44,881 nucleotides of DNA, from assembly GCA_002841945.1 (NCBI GenBank), contig PHBI01000085.1, forward strand, positions 1 through 44,881, in the 5' to 3' direction. Within the stretch, counting starts at the first letter, position 1; every line of letters begins with the position of its first letter. The notes below the pieces were generated by a model. The model did no database searches, was not told the origin of the DNA, and worked only from the letters and a program-made list of their open reading frames with translations. The translations under genes were made by a program, and so were the position numbers. Below are positions 9,701 through 17,073 of the stretch, one piece after another. Source of the DNA: Deltaproteobacteria bacterium HGW-Deltaproteobacteria-14 (GTDB lineage: Bacteria; Myxococcota_A; UBA9042; PHBI01).

Positions 9701-10976
9701 GCACCTCGGAGAGCAGGATCGCCCCGAGCAGCGCGTCCCGCAGGACCGGCCCCCACCCGGGCGCCGCGTCGCCGACGACGTAGGCGAGCGCGACCGAGAC
9801 CCCGGCGAAGGCGAGCGACCCGCTGGCGCCGCGGCTGGCGTGGAGGCCGCTCGGGCCGAGGCGGGTGACCGCGCGCGCCGCGATGAGGACGCCGGCGATG
9901 CGGGCGCCGGCGATGGCGAGGGCGAGCGGGATGGCCGCGATGGCGTTCGCGACGGGGAAGGCCGCGCCGACGGCGGTGAAGAAGAGGACGTAGGCGGGGG
10001 TGGTCAGGGGGGCCACGGCGCTGAGCACGCCGGCGCCGGCGCGACCGGCGCTGCCGAGGACGACGCCCGCCACCAGGAAGGCGAGGAGCGGGCCCCAGGG
10101 AGCCGCCCACAGCAGGACCCCGTCGCTCGTCGGGGCGGCCCAGACGGCCAGCGCCGCGCCGGCCCCGAGGATGATGCCGAGGGTGGCGGTCGGCGTCTCG
10201 CGGCGGGTCACCCAGCGCACGGCCAGAGCGGCGCCCGCGATGAGGACGCCGACCACGAGGGACAGGGCCAGGCCGAGGCCGTGGAGCTCGACGTGGGTGC
10301 CCGGGAGGAGGGCGAGGGCGACCAGGGTGAGGGTGACGGCGAGGAGCTCGCGGGCGAGGCCGAGGCCGTGGGCGAGGGCGCCGACGGGGCCGCGACCGCC
10401 GGTCTCGTCGAGGACGCCGATGGTGGCGAGCGGCGAGGCGCCGAGGGCGACGATCCCGGTGACGAGGGCGGCGGCGAGCACCGCCGGCAGGTCCTCGCGG
10501 GGGGCGCCGGGGAGGACGAGCAGCCGGAACTCGACCGCCGCGAGGACCGCGGCGGCGACCGTCAGGGGGACAGCGGCGGTGGTGAAGCCCAGGGTGACAG
10601 CGGCGATGCGGGCCTTGCCGCGCAGGGCGTCGCGTCGCAGGCCGGCGCCGGCCCGCAGCGCGGCGAGGCCGAGGGCCAGGATGGCGAAGGGAGCGACCGG
10701 GACGCCGGGCACGAAGTGGTGGGTCGCGCCGACCGCGTGGGCGGTCACGAGCTCGCTCGCGTGCGGCCCGAAGGCCAGGCCGACCATGAGGTAGGCGGTG
10801 ACGCGCGGGACGCCGAGGCGGTCGGCCACGTCGCCGGTGGCGTAGGCCGCGATGAGCATGAAGGCGTAGCTCATCAGGCCGAGGGGCTCGGCGAGGGCGT
10901 GGCCCGCGGGGATGAGCCACGACACGGCCACGAGCAGGCCGTAGAGGGCGGCGACGACGGTGAGCCGGCGCGCCAT
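6729..10976 (-). CDS. Antiporter-like membrane domain fused to long cytoplasmic region and degenerate P-loop ATPase
   Basis: 1415 residues. Residues 1-435 are about 12 hydrophobic segments resembling CPA-type cation/proton antiporters (DRLGVPRVTAYLMVGLAFGP; ASPLATIGVLDETGGRGP). Residues 436-1055 are cytoplasmic, helical and charged, with no recognised domain. Residues about 1075-1300 look like an AAA/STAND-type NTPase: a Walker A position reading GGRGQGVSS (1117-1125) in which the invariant Lys is Val, a Walker B-like LVLVIE (1185-1190) and a WIVGTD sensor strand. Residues 1340-1415 resemble a winged helix. The ATG at 10976 overlaps the trkH stop (ATGA) and the stop overlaps the MscS start. 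The antiporter pore residue that is usually Asp appears to be in LARELLAV, so Glu may replace it. Probably a regulated cation transporter; whether it binds nucleotide is open. Confidence 0.85.
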   Translation of the reverse strand: MARRLTVVAALYGLLVAVSWLIPAGHALAEPLGLMSYAFMLIAAYATGDVADRLGVPRVTAYLMVGLAFGPHASELVTAHAVGATHHFVPGVPVAPFAILALGLAALRAGAGLRRDALRGKARIAAVTLGFTTAAVPLTVAAAVLAAVEFRLLVLPGAPREDLPAVLAAALVTGIVALGASPLATIGVLDETGGRGPVGALAHGLGLARELLAVTLTLVALALLPGTHVELHGLGLALSLVVGVLIAGAALAVRWVTRRETPTATLGIILGAGAALAVWAAPTSDGVLLWAAPWGPLLAFLVAGVVLGSAGRAGAGVLSAVAPLTTPAYVLFFTAVGAAFPVANAIAAIPLALAIAGARIAGVLIAARAVTRLGPSGLHASRGASGSLAFAGVSVALAYVVGDAAPGWGPVLRDALLGAILLSEVLGPVALRFMLRRAGEVAVVTDDGDEIAAAKRLLERDVMYGVDLPKPAADLPDELREPLLALRQRTQSEMELFAETLAEALALGPFAFVSEIAHASGDRAAALAAWYERCGAFAGRASTLEVLDTAVERLLANIDTAVGAIRPTSVAERPEDRRPRPGDSRLARARKGWRRALAAVGLRRRARRIVRLDRLAKFYLAMPLPPRLVPVANLALRAPVMALEEVRRTVLNREAPSVAAPENLLRLGDEVLARAMLLFADAMDALYDAVAKADTPSLPERLTNPSRRFQEYRAGRERLAADVARWDHLTRGYAGRLQALIQVELAEPRLAACYRDGADHLTTVLGGALVEPLAAMARGVDAALPEVEALLAAGTAPNPRALRAIGDRLRESAEASLRELDGRDSRGELSNLLAPMLADLDAQCHTLPERLVVPAVPGRLPAEGLAPSAEVEQTAELRAREIAVSTVVDDARLNLIDVEERVAALVGEARTAMSHALQLERFHLGAAADVLAARESANPEELAREFAKGGLERLQERLGEELRLLEAQLADIALPVLAEGERARAQLRTLLYEVAPAVAHAQVRRSRVAAVEAPVRTSRRVTAARWVVRRLTPLGGRGGDARRRATPRAGFPFEVAAQASLTSLAKLELPQSYLRLFSTNPLGVDEFFAGHEGPWATFEAALDRWQAGEPTAVVVVGGRGQGVSSLIERALRHLPAGTAVGRVPLNPRRESERELTRAIGAAIGKKRLKSNRRIEEHLVSLPTPLVLVIESLGRIQLRHRHGVDGLRLLRRLIGATAHKVLWIVGTDPLVLSAADGLVPLSRSFTHKVELGPLDAGQMARLIETRHQASGYRTQYADPNGGAASDQEDARERFFVKLAERAGGRPLIGVFEWLRALRMGEDGQTVLAELPDALDLSFVDRVPLNDLITLALVHVHDGLTPSELALVQRIPADDADEVLRRLAWRHIVEQTPSGDYAINPVIWPRLARRLRARGIA

Positions 10977-12439
10977 CACCGCCTCCAGAACGACGGCACG
11001 AGCAGCGCCGCGACGGTGACGATCTCGAGGCGACCGAGGATCATGCAGCCGCTGAGCAGCCACTTCCCCGCGGTCGGGATGAACGCGAAGTTCTCGATCG
11101 AGCCCACGCGCTCGAGGCCGGGGCCGATGTTGCCGAGGGTGGCGGCGACGGCGGTCGTCGAGGTGACGATGTCGATGCCCATGGCGGCGAGCAGGATCGA
11201 GGCGCTGACCCAGATGCCGACGAACAGCGCGAAGAACGCGAGGATGGTGCGCACGATCTGGTCGGGGACGACGGCCCCGCCCACGCGGATGGCGCGCACG
11301 AGCTGGGGCTGGAAGGCGTGGGTCAGCTCGCGCCAGGTCGCCTTGGCGATGACGACGATGCGGTAGACCTTGATGCCGCCGGCGGTGCTGCCGGCGCAGC
11401 CGCCGACGAACATGAGGGTGACGAGGAGCAGCTTCGCCACCGGCGGGTACTGGTTGAAGTCGTCGGTCCCGAAGCCGGTGGTCGTCTGGATGGCGGCGAC
11501 CTGGAAGGCGGCGTAGCGGAAGGCCTCGACGACGCCGCCGTGGCGCTCGATGATGCTCAGCGTCACGATGATCATCGCCATGAAGGCGATGGCCAGGTAG
11601 GTCCAGAGCTCGCGGTCGCTCGCCGCCTTGCGCCAGCGCCCGCGCCGGATGAGGTAGTAGAGCGAGAAGTTCACCCCGGCGAGGAGCATGAAGACGGTGG
11701 TGACGACGTCGACCGAGACGCTGTCGTAGTAGGCGACCGAGGCGCCGCGGGTCGAGTAGCCGCCGGTCGCCAGGGTCGCCATGGCGTGGTTGGCGGCGTC
11801 GAAGAGGTCCATGCCGCAGAGCATCAGCGCGATCATGTTGACGACGGTCAGGCCGAGGTAGATGCGCCAGAGCGCCGCAGAGGTCTCCTTGATGCGGGGC
11901 TTGAGGCCCTCGGTGATGGGGCCGGGGACCTCGTTGCGGAAGAGCAGCTTCCCGCCGACGCCGAGCTGCGGGAAGATGGCGATGAAGAGGACGATGATGC
12001 CCATGCCGCCGAGCCAGTGGCACATCGAGCGCCAGAACATCGAGGCGTGGCTGATGTCCCAGAGGCCGGTGACCTCGTCGACCTTGGTGAGGATGGTCGA
12101 GCCGGTGGTCGTCAGGCCGCTGATCGTCTCGAAGAAGCCGTCGGTGTAGGTCGGGACGGCGGCGTCGAGGTAGAAGCAGACGGCGCCCGAGAGCCCGGCG
12201 CCGATCCAGCCGCCGGCCACCACGAGCAGGGCCTCGCGGCGGTGGATGGTCTGGTCGGCGCTGCGCCCGACGCTCATCAGCAGGTAGCCGAGGGCGCCGG
12301 TCAGCCCGGCACCGATGAGGTAGGCCACGACCGAGGCGTCCTCACCATAGGCGAGCCCGACGAGGGCGGGGGTGACCTCGGCGAGGGCCAAGAACACGAG
12401 GAGCAGGCCGAGGAGGCGCGCGACGGTGCGGTAGCTCAT
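10976..12439 (-). CDS. trkH: Trk-type K+ transporter membrane subunit TrkH
   Basis: 487 residues, the usual TrkH length. TrkH is the K+-conducting inner-membrane subunit, gated by the TrkA ring. The four pore loops that form the selectivity filter are visible: SGLTTTGSTI (near residue 110), MATLATGGYST, QTTTGFGTDDFN and ATLGNIGPGLERVG. Other family stretches are FWRSMCHWLGGMGIIVL and GGCAGSTAGGIKVYR. All filter glycines are present, so it should transport. The ATG at 12439 overlaps the trkA stop by four bases, and the stop overlaps the next gene in the same way. Encoded between trkA and the antiporter-ATPase fusion in the five-gene operon. Confidence 0.97.
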   Translation of the reverse strand: MSYRTVARLLGLLLVFLALAEVTPALVGLAYGEDASVVAYLIGAGLTGALGYLLMSVGRSADQTIHRREALLVVAGGWIGAGLSGAVCFYLDAAVPTYTDGFFETISGLTTTGSTILTKVDEVTGLWDISHASMFWRSMCHWLGGMGIIVLFIAIFPQLGVGGKLLFRNEVPGPITEGLKPRIKETSAALWRIYLGLTVVNMIALMLCGMDLFDAANHAMATLATGGYSTRGASVAYYDSVSVDVVTTVFMLLAGVNFSLYYLIRRGRWRKAASDRELWTYLAIAFMAMIIVTLSIIERHGGVVEAFRYAAFQVAAIQTTTGFGTDDFNQYPPVAKLLLVTLMFVGGCAGSTAGGIKVYRIVVIAKATWRELTHAFQPQLVRAIRVGGAVVPDQIVRTILAFFALFVGIWVSASILLAAMGIDIVTSTTAVAATLGNIGPGLERVGSIENFAFIPTAGKWLLSGCMILGRLEIVTVAALLVPSFWRR

Positions 12440-13800
12440 CCACCACCGCCGAGGAGCGGGCGCTTGAAGAGGCGCTCGACGGCGCCCTGGTGGTCACTCT
12501 GGGTGAAGACCACGACGCGGTCGCCGGGGTGAAAGACGGTGTCGTCGCTGGGCACGATGATCGCGCCGCCCTTTGCGACGTAGCTGGCGACGACGGCGCC
12601 GCGCGGGAAGGCGAGGTCGCCGAGGCTCTTGTTGGCGGCGCGGGTGCCGGGCTCGATCTCGAGCTCGAGGACGAGCCCCTGGCCGTCGAGGACCGGGGTG
12701 GCCTGGACCAGGGCGCCGGTGCGGAGCTGGCGCACGAGCTCGCGCGCGACCAACAAGCGCGGCGAGATGGTGATGTTGAGGCCGAGGCGCCGGCACACCG
12801 TGATGTAGTCGGGCTTGTGAACCAGGGTGATGCAGCGCTTGGCGCCGAGGTCGCGGGCGAGGAGCGCCGCCATCAGGTTGACCTCGTCGAGGCCGCTCAC
12901 GGCGCAGAAGACGTCGGCGTCGCCGGCGCCGCTCTCCTCGAGCAGGTGGACGTCGGTGCCGTCGCCGAGCAGGACCTGGGTGCGGGTGAGCTGATGGCTC
13001 AGGGCGGTCGCGCGCACGGGATCGCGCTCGATGAGGACGACCCGCGTCCCCTCGCGCTCGAGGGCCTCGGCGAGGGCCTGGCCCGAGCCGCCGCCGCCGA
13101 TGATGAAGGTCTTCTTGTTGTAGCGCTGGCGATCGTGGGCGAAGAGGCGCTCGACCTCGGGGATGACCGCCGCGGCGCCGATGCAGACGACGGCGTCGCC
13201 GACCTGGACCATGTCGGCCGGGTTGGGGACGAGCAGGGTGTCGCGGCGCTTGATGGCGGCGACACAGGCGCCCACGGGGAGGTGGACGTCGCCGAGGGGG
13301 CGGTTGACGGCCGGGCCGTCGTCGTTGATCTCGAGGGCGAGCATCTCGACGCGGTGGTCGCAGAGCACCTCGAGGGAGGTCGCCGCGGTGGCGCGGACGA
13401 GGCGGCGGAGCTCGGCGGCGACGATGAACTGCTCGTTCACGACCAGATCGAGGCCCATATAGTCGGGGTAGATCCCCTTGGCGTCCTCGAAGTAGTGCTT
13501 GTCGCCGACCCGGGCCACGACGCGCTTGGCGCCCATCTCCTTGGCGCGCAGGCAGGCGATGATGTTGACCGGGCCGCTGGAGGTCAGGGCGGCGAAGAGG
13601 TCGGCGCTGCCGACGTTGGCCTCGCGCAGGGTGGCGGGGCCGTCGGCGGAGCCGAGCAGCGTGAGGGCGTCGATCTGGTTCTCGGCGCGCTCGATGGCGA
13701 GCGGGTCGGCGTCGATCACGGTGAGCGCGTGGCCCTCGGCGGCGAGGCGGCTGGCGACGTGGAGTCCGACCTGGCCGAGCCCGGCGATGACGACGATCAT
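12436..13800 (-). CDS. trkA: Trk K+ transport regulatory subunit TrkA (two RCK domains)
   Basis: 454 residues, normal for a tandem-RCK TrkA. It is a cytoplasmic, nucleotide-binding regulator that docks under TrkH. Two RCK units are clear. The first begins MIVVIAGLGQVG (Gly-rich loop residues 7-12) with HALTVIDAD at the end of strand 2, followed by its TrkA-C domain (NRPLGDVHLPVGACVAAIKR). The second begins TFIIGGGGSGQALAEAL with VVLIERDP, followed by NKSLGDLAFPRGAVVASYV. The ATG at 13800 overlaps the upstream antiporter stop (ATGA). The first loop has the classic GxGxxG with an acidic residue at the strand-2 end, as expected for NAD(H) or ATP/ADP binding. Confidence 0.96.
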   Translation of the reverse strand: MIVVIAGLGQVGLHVASRLAAEGHALTVIDADPLAIERAENQIDALTLLGSADGPATLREANVGSADLFAALTSSGPVNIIACLRAKEMGAKRVVARVGDKHYFEDAKGIYPDYMGLDLVVNEQFIVAAELRRLVRATAATSLEVLCDHRVEMLALEINDDGPAVNRPLGDVHLPVGACVAAIKRRDTLLVPNPADMVQVGDAVVCIGAAAVIPEVERLFAHDRQRYNKKTFIIGGGGSGQALAEALEREGTRVVLIERDPVRATALSHQLTRTQVLLGDGTDVHLLEESGAGDADVFCAVSGLDEVNLMAALLARDLGAKRCITLVHKPDYITVCRRLGLNITISPRLLVARELVRQLRTGALVQATPVLDGQGLVLELEIEPGTRAANKSLGDLAFPRGAVVASYVAKGGAIIVPSDDTVFHPGDRVVVFTQSDHQGAVERLFKRPLLGGGG

Positions 13801-15056
13801 TCGACCCCCTCCGACCGGGTGCGGGCGGCGGCGACGGCGCCCACCTCCCCGGCGTCGATGAGCACGTTGCGGACCAGGCGGCGGCCGGGGAGCTCGTTCG
13901 CCAGGCCGCCGACGACGAGGCAGGTCACGACCACGTGGGTGACGTCGGACGCGGCGCCGTGGAGCTGCCAGGTGGACAGGGCGACGGCGAGGGTGATGGC
14001 GCTCATCCCGAGCAGCGAGGTGCCGACGGAGCGGATGGAGCGCTCGGCGCGGCTCGGGCAGGCGAAGGCGGCGAGCTGCCCGCCGACCCAGCGCCCGAAG
14101 AGGCGGGCGAGGATGAAGGCCGGCACCAGGATCCACAGGATGGGCTCGGGCCAGCGCCAGACCGCGGCGGTGAAGAAGACGAGGACGACGAAGACCGCGC
14201 CCTGGATGCGGGCGGCGACCGAGGCGAGGCCGGCGTGGGCGGGGCTCGTGTTGACGACGGTGGCGCCGATGGCGAGGCAGGTGAGCAGCGGCGAGAGGTT
14301 GAGCGACAGCGAGAGCCCGGCGCCGAAGAGGATCATGCCGAGGAAGGTGACCGCCAGCGCGTCGGCGCTCTGCAGGCGGGCGCCGAGAAACCAGCTGAAG
14401 AGGAGGCCGACGATGACGCCGGCGCCGACGTTCACCACCGCCCACTCGACGGGGACGAGGGTGCGCCCGGCGAGGGAGGTGTCGCCGACGTGGAGCATCG
14501 CGGTCGCGAGGCCGAAGACGATGACGCCGTAGACCTGGCTGTAGCCGGCGACGTGCTCGAGGAGATCGGAGACCGGGCCGGCGGCGCGGTCGCGTTGGCG
14601 GAGGACGGCGACGGCGTGCGGGGCGGCGAGCAGGGAGGCGGCGGCGAGGATGGCCGCGGCCTCGACCAGGGCGCCCTCAGGGTCGCGGATGATGTAGAGG
14701 GCGCCATACATCGCTAGGGCGACCAGGGCGCCGGTGACGAGGGCGACGATGTTCGTGATGCGCACGGACTCGCGAGGGCGGGCGCGCAGGGCCGCGACGC
14801 GGAGGTGGAGCCCGGCGGTGAGGCCGACGGCGCCGATCGCGAAGCTCATCAGCGGGCTGAGCTCGTGGAGCAGGGCGTCGATGGGGTTGCCGGTCGGGCC
14901 CGCGAAGAGGCCGATGGGGCCGAGGAGGAGCCCGGCCACCAAGGCCTCGAGACCGACCGCCTCGGCGCCACGACGCACCGCGACGCGGCGCACCAACACG
15001 GCGACCACAAGGGCGAGCAGCAGCGCTAGAGACCGCTGTACGTCGACGAAGTCCAT
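13797..15056 (-). CDS. CPA-type cation/proton antiporter membrane protein
   Basis: 419 residues, nearly all hydrophobic segments (about 12). The N-terminus EALVAGLLLGPIGLFAGP matches the conserved GLLLGP element of CPA2/Kef-type antiporters, and SFAIGAVGLTAGLHL follows at the usual place. No C-terminal RCK domain is present; the separate TrkA encoded next could serve both. It is the first gene of the five-gene operon, so its start defines the leader. ATG 15056 (MDFVDVQRS) is preferred over a TTG at 15116 because the added 20 residues are Arg/Ala-rich and unlike a membrane protein N-terminus; the Shine-Dalgarno is weak for both. The transported ion (K+ or Na+) cannot be told from sequence. Confidence 0.82.
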   Translation of the reverse strand: MDFVDVQRSLALLLALVVAVLVRRVAVRRGAEAVGLEALVAGLLLGPIGLFAGPTGNPIDALLHELSPLMSFAIGAVGLTAGLHLRVAALRARPRESVRITNIVALVTGALVALAMYGALYIIRDPEGALVEAAAILAAASLLAAPHAVAVLRQRDRAAGPVSDLLEHVAGYSQVYGVIVFGLATAMLHVGDTSLAGRTLVPVEWAVVNVGAGVIVGLLFSWFLGARLQSADALAVTFLGMILFGAGLSLSLNLSPLLTCLAIGATVVNTSPAHAGLASVAARIQGAVFVVLVFFTAAVWRWPEPILWILVPAFILARLFGRWVGGQLAAFACPSRAERSIRSVGTSLLGMSAITLAVALSTWQLHGAASDVTHVVVTCLVVGGLANELPGRRLVRNVLIDAGEVGAVAAARTRSEGVE

Positions 15057-15081
15057 CGGCGTTGGGGGTAACACGACTCCC

Positions 15082-15101
15082 GGTCGGGCGCGAGCCCGAC
15101 C
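15082..15101 (-). promoter_or_regulatory. Perfect hairpin with GCGA-type tetraloop in leader of the K+ operon
   Basis: GGTCGGGC and GCCCGACC form an 8-bp perfect stem around a 4-base loop, ending about 25 bases before the start codon of the first antiporter. In RNA from the minus strand the loop reads UCGC. It could affect translation initiation or be a leader structure. Function is not known. Confidence 0.4.
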
Positions 15102-15216
15102 AGCATCGGCACCCAACAGAAGGCGTCTGATCGCGGCGCGGTGCGAGTGAACGCGGGGCGGTGGTCGGCCGGAGAGGACGGGCGGAGAGAGGGAGCGCGT
15201 GAGGGCGATCGACCGA

Positions 15217-15233
15217 CGTCAACCTTGTTGACG
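15217..15233. promoter_or_regulatory. Candidate operator dyad upstream of the K+ operon
   Basis: CGTCAAC-CTT-GTTGACG is a perfect 7-base dyad about 160 bases upstream of the antiporter start. It places a TTGACG element on each strand, so it could be an operator or contain a -35 box. No convincing -10 box was found at the right spacing on the minus strand, so this remains a candidate. Confidence 0.3.
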
Positions 15234-15302
15234 AGAGCCAGGGCACCCCAATCAAAGGTCGCTTCGCTGCGTTTGGGCGGGGGGTCCTAGCGAGACTGAT
15301 CC

Positions 15303-15319
15303 GGCCGCTTCGCGCGGCC
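15303..15319. terminator. GC hairpin downstream of the minus-strand gene at 15379
   Basis: GGCCGC-TTCGC-GCGGCC is a 6-bp perfect stem with a 5-base loop, 60 bases after the stop of the minus-strand gene. There is no T-run, so intrinsic termination would be weak. Confidence 0.25.
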
Positions 15320-15378
15320 TGGGACATCGCCCCGGGGCCTCGCTAGCTAGCTAGCTCAGCCCCGGCGCAATGCTCGAG

Positions 15379-16170
15379 CTACGCCCCGTCCCCGGTCAGG
15401 GGGGTTTCCTTCGGCTCGCCCTTTGCGTCGAAGGTGAGCAGGGCCCGGTACCAGCCCTCGTAGTACATGTCGTCGACGACCAGGCTGTCGTCGCCGGTGC
15501 CCTCGAGATCGACGAGGAACTTGGGCTCCTGCCGGTTGAGGTCCGAGGCGGGCTTGCCGAGCCACTTCTTGACCGCGCCGTCCTTGCCTATGATCGCGAC
15601 GGCGGAGAGGTAGGACGGCGGGATCTCGACCTGGGGGATGTGGACGAAGGCGAGGGTGCGGGCGCCGTCCTTGGACTTCATGGTGACGAGCTCGATGTCC
15701 TCGGGGCCCGGGCGCTTCTTCTTCAGGTCCTCGCGCGCGGAGGCGCCGAGGGCGGCGAGGACGTCCTTCATGAGGCGGGCCGAGACCGCCTTCGAGGGGC
15801 GCTCGGGTTTGACGGCGCGCAGCGGGCCGGCCTTGGCCTGCGGCTGGCTGACGGCGAGGGCGTCGGACACCTCGGCGCCCTCGAGCCAGTAGAGGAGGTG
15901 GGTCTCGCTCGCGCCGTTGCGGATGGAGATGCCGGCGACCTTGCGCAGCTCCGGCCCCTTGTCGCTGATGATGGCCCAGTGGTCGACCTTGCGCAGGCGC
16001 TCGGGGAGGAGCGCCTCGCTGGCCGGGATTCGCGCGTCGTCGGGGTACTTCTCGATGAGCCGCTCGACGACCGAGGTCGGGAGCGCGGCGCCGACGACGT
16101 CGACGTAGCTGCCATGCCCGGGGTCGACCATGACCCAGGACCACATGATGAGGGCGTAGACGATGGCCAT
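15379..16170 (-). CDS. Protein of unknown function with N-terminal hydrophobic segment
   Basis: 263 residues. It begins MAIVYALIMWSWVMVDPGHG; the hydrophobic stretch is short and is not a clear signal peptide. The remainder is a mixed alpha/beta soluble protein with charged segments (DLKKKRPGPEDIELVTMKSKDG) and a C-terminal beta-rich part (KFLVDLEGTGDDSLVVDDMYYEGWYRALLTFD) resembling a periplasmic sensor or VCBS-like strand pattern. The start at 16170 is well supported by GGAGGT nine bases upstream. It is transcribed away from the VOC gene, with about 145 bases between. No family is recognised and I assign no function. Confidence 0.7.
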   Translation of the reverse strand: MAIVYALIMWSWVMVDPGHGSYVDVVGAALPTSVVERLIEKYPDDARIPASEALLPERLRKVDHWAIISDKGPELRKVAGISIRNGASETHLLYWLEGAEVSDALAVSQPQAKAGPLRAVKPERPSKAVSARLMKDVLAALGASAREDLKKKRPGPEDIELVTMKSKDGARTLAFVHIPQVEIPPSYLSAVAIIGKDGAVKKWLGKPASDLNRQEPKFLVDLEGTGDDSLVVDDMYYEGWYRALLTFDAKGEPKETPLTGDGA

Positions 16171-16315
16171 GTTTGCTTACCTCCGGGGGGCGAACGCGCG
16201 GCGGTCGCGGTTGATTCGGTTCGACTCGAGACCCGCGCTCGATCGGGCGCACAGGGTAGCCCAGCCGCGGCGAGCGGGGTAGCATGACGGCTCCAGCACG
16301 TTTCGGGAGCTTCCC

Positions 16316-16801
16316 ATGAAAGACACCCCCGCGGGTTGGCCGCGCATCTCGTCGTCCGTGTTCTATGCGGACGCGGCGGCGGCGATCGATTTCCTGACCG
16401 AGGCGTTCGGGTTCGAGGTGCGCCTGCGCATCGAGGGCGAGGGCGGCCGCATCGAGCACTCCCAGCTCGTCTACGGCGACGGCCTCATCATGGTCGGCAG
16501 CACCGGCGCCCGGGCCGACCGCGAGAACCCCGTGCCCGCGGTGAGCCCGCGCGCCGTCGGTGGGCGCGTCACCCAGGCGCTGTGCGTCTTCGTGGACGAC
16601 GCTGATGCGCACTGTGCGCACGCGCGCGCCGCCGGCGCGATCATCGTCGACGCGCCCACGACCAACGACTACGGCGAGGACTACTGGGCGGACCGGACGT
16701 ACCGCGCCGTGGACCCCGAGGGCCACCAGTGGTGGTTCATGCAGCGGGTGCGACAGCAGGGCGAGCCCGTCGGTAGGCAGCGGTCGCTGCTGGCTTCGTG
16801 A
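16316..16801 (+). CDS. VOC superfamily protein (glyoxalase/bleomycin-resistance-like)
   Basis: 161 residues. The pattern ISSSVFYADAAAAIDFLTEAFGFEV, then LVYGDGLIMVGS, ALCVFVDDADAHCAHARAAGA and YRAVDPEGHQWWFMQ is that of single-chain VOC proteins of the PhnB/glyoxalase type, built of two beta-alpha-beta-beta-beta modules. The last strand motif DPEGHQWWF supplies a family-typical metal/ligand region. Such proteins bind or isomerise small molecules, but substrate cannot be predicted. The ATG at 16316 follows GGGAGC closely. Confidence 0.85.
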   Translation: MKDTPAGWPRISSSVFYADAAAAIDFLTEAFGFEVRLRIEGEGGRIEHSQLVYGDGLIMVGSTGARADRENPVPAVSPRAVGGRVTQALCVFVDDADAHCAHARAAGAIIVDAPTTNDYGEDYWADRTYRAVDPEGHQWWFMQRVRQQGEPVGRQRSLLAS

Positions 16802-16992
16802 GAGGGCCCGCCGCGCTCGACGATGAGCGGGCGCTCGACCCTGAAGGTGTCGAGCTCCCTCGAGAGGCCGGCCTCGATGGGCTGCTCGATGGCCCGGATA
16901 CCGAGCTGAACCTCCTCTCTGCTGAGGATCGGCGGGTACTCGGTCGGGAGGACGCGAGCCACTCGTCTGTCGGCCCGCGTCCCCTGCGCCAC
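16792..16992 (-). pseudogene. asnA: Decayed fragment resembling the N-terminus of aspartate-ammonia ligase (AsnA)
   Basis: Reading the minus strand from 16992 gives VLPTEYPPILSREEVQLG, then IRAIEQPIEAGLSRELDTF and RVERPLIVERGG. This follows the start of AsnA enzymes (short Pro-rich lead, a first helix with Q..I..I...FE..L...L, then the strand RVSAPLFV). The similarity ends at the stop codon of the VOC gene, where the frame continues only as its antisense. No class-II synthetase motifs follow, so this is a remnant. Identification is by eye from memory of the family and needs a search. Confidence 0.4.
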
Positions 16993-17073
16993 CTCACAAC
17001 ATGGCGAAGAAATGGACGCGACCCTCGCTCGCCACTAGGGTTGGCCCGACTGTCGGCATCGAAAGGTAGCCTG

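Larger units (their letters stand above)
15057..15378. other. Leader/intergenic region before the K+ operon, with several small dyads
   Basis: 322 bases without a gene. It holds a hairpin in the presumed leader (15082-15101), a symmetric 7-3-7 dyad (15217-15233) and a GC hairpin (15303-15319), each listed separately. Near 15342-15356 there is a run of overlapping CTAG tetramers (GCTAGCTAGCTAGC), a word usually rare in bacteria. The right part would hold the 3' end of the upstream minus-strand gene. Confidence 0.5.

Noticed and set aside
6822..11366. 1514-residue plus-strand open frame
   Set aside because: It lies opposite the antiporter-ATPase and trkH genes and consists of Arg/Gly/Glu/Pro-rich low-complexity sequence with no family marks.
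10977..12023. Upstream extension of the antiporter-ATPase frame inside trkH
   Set aside because: The added residues are Arg/His/Pro-rich and read an alternate frame of trkH; the ATGA overlap at 10976 gives the natural start.
15342..15356. CTAG repeat as a restriction or recombination site
   Set aside because: Unusual word, but with only about three overlapping copies and no other signal there is nothing to support a function.
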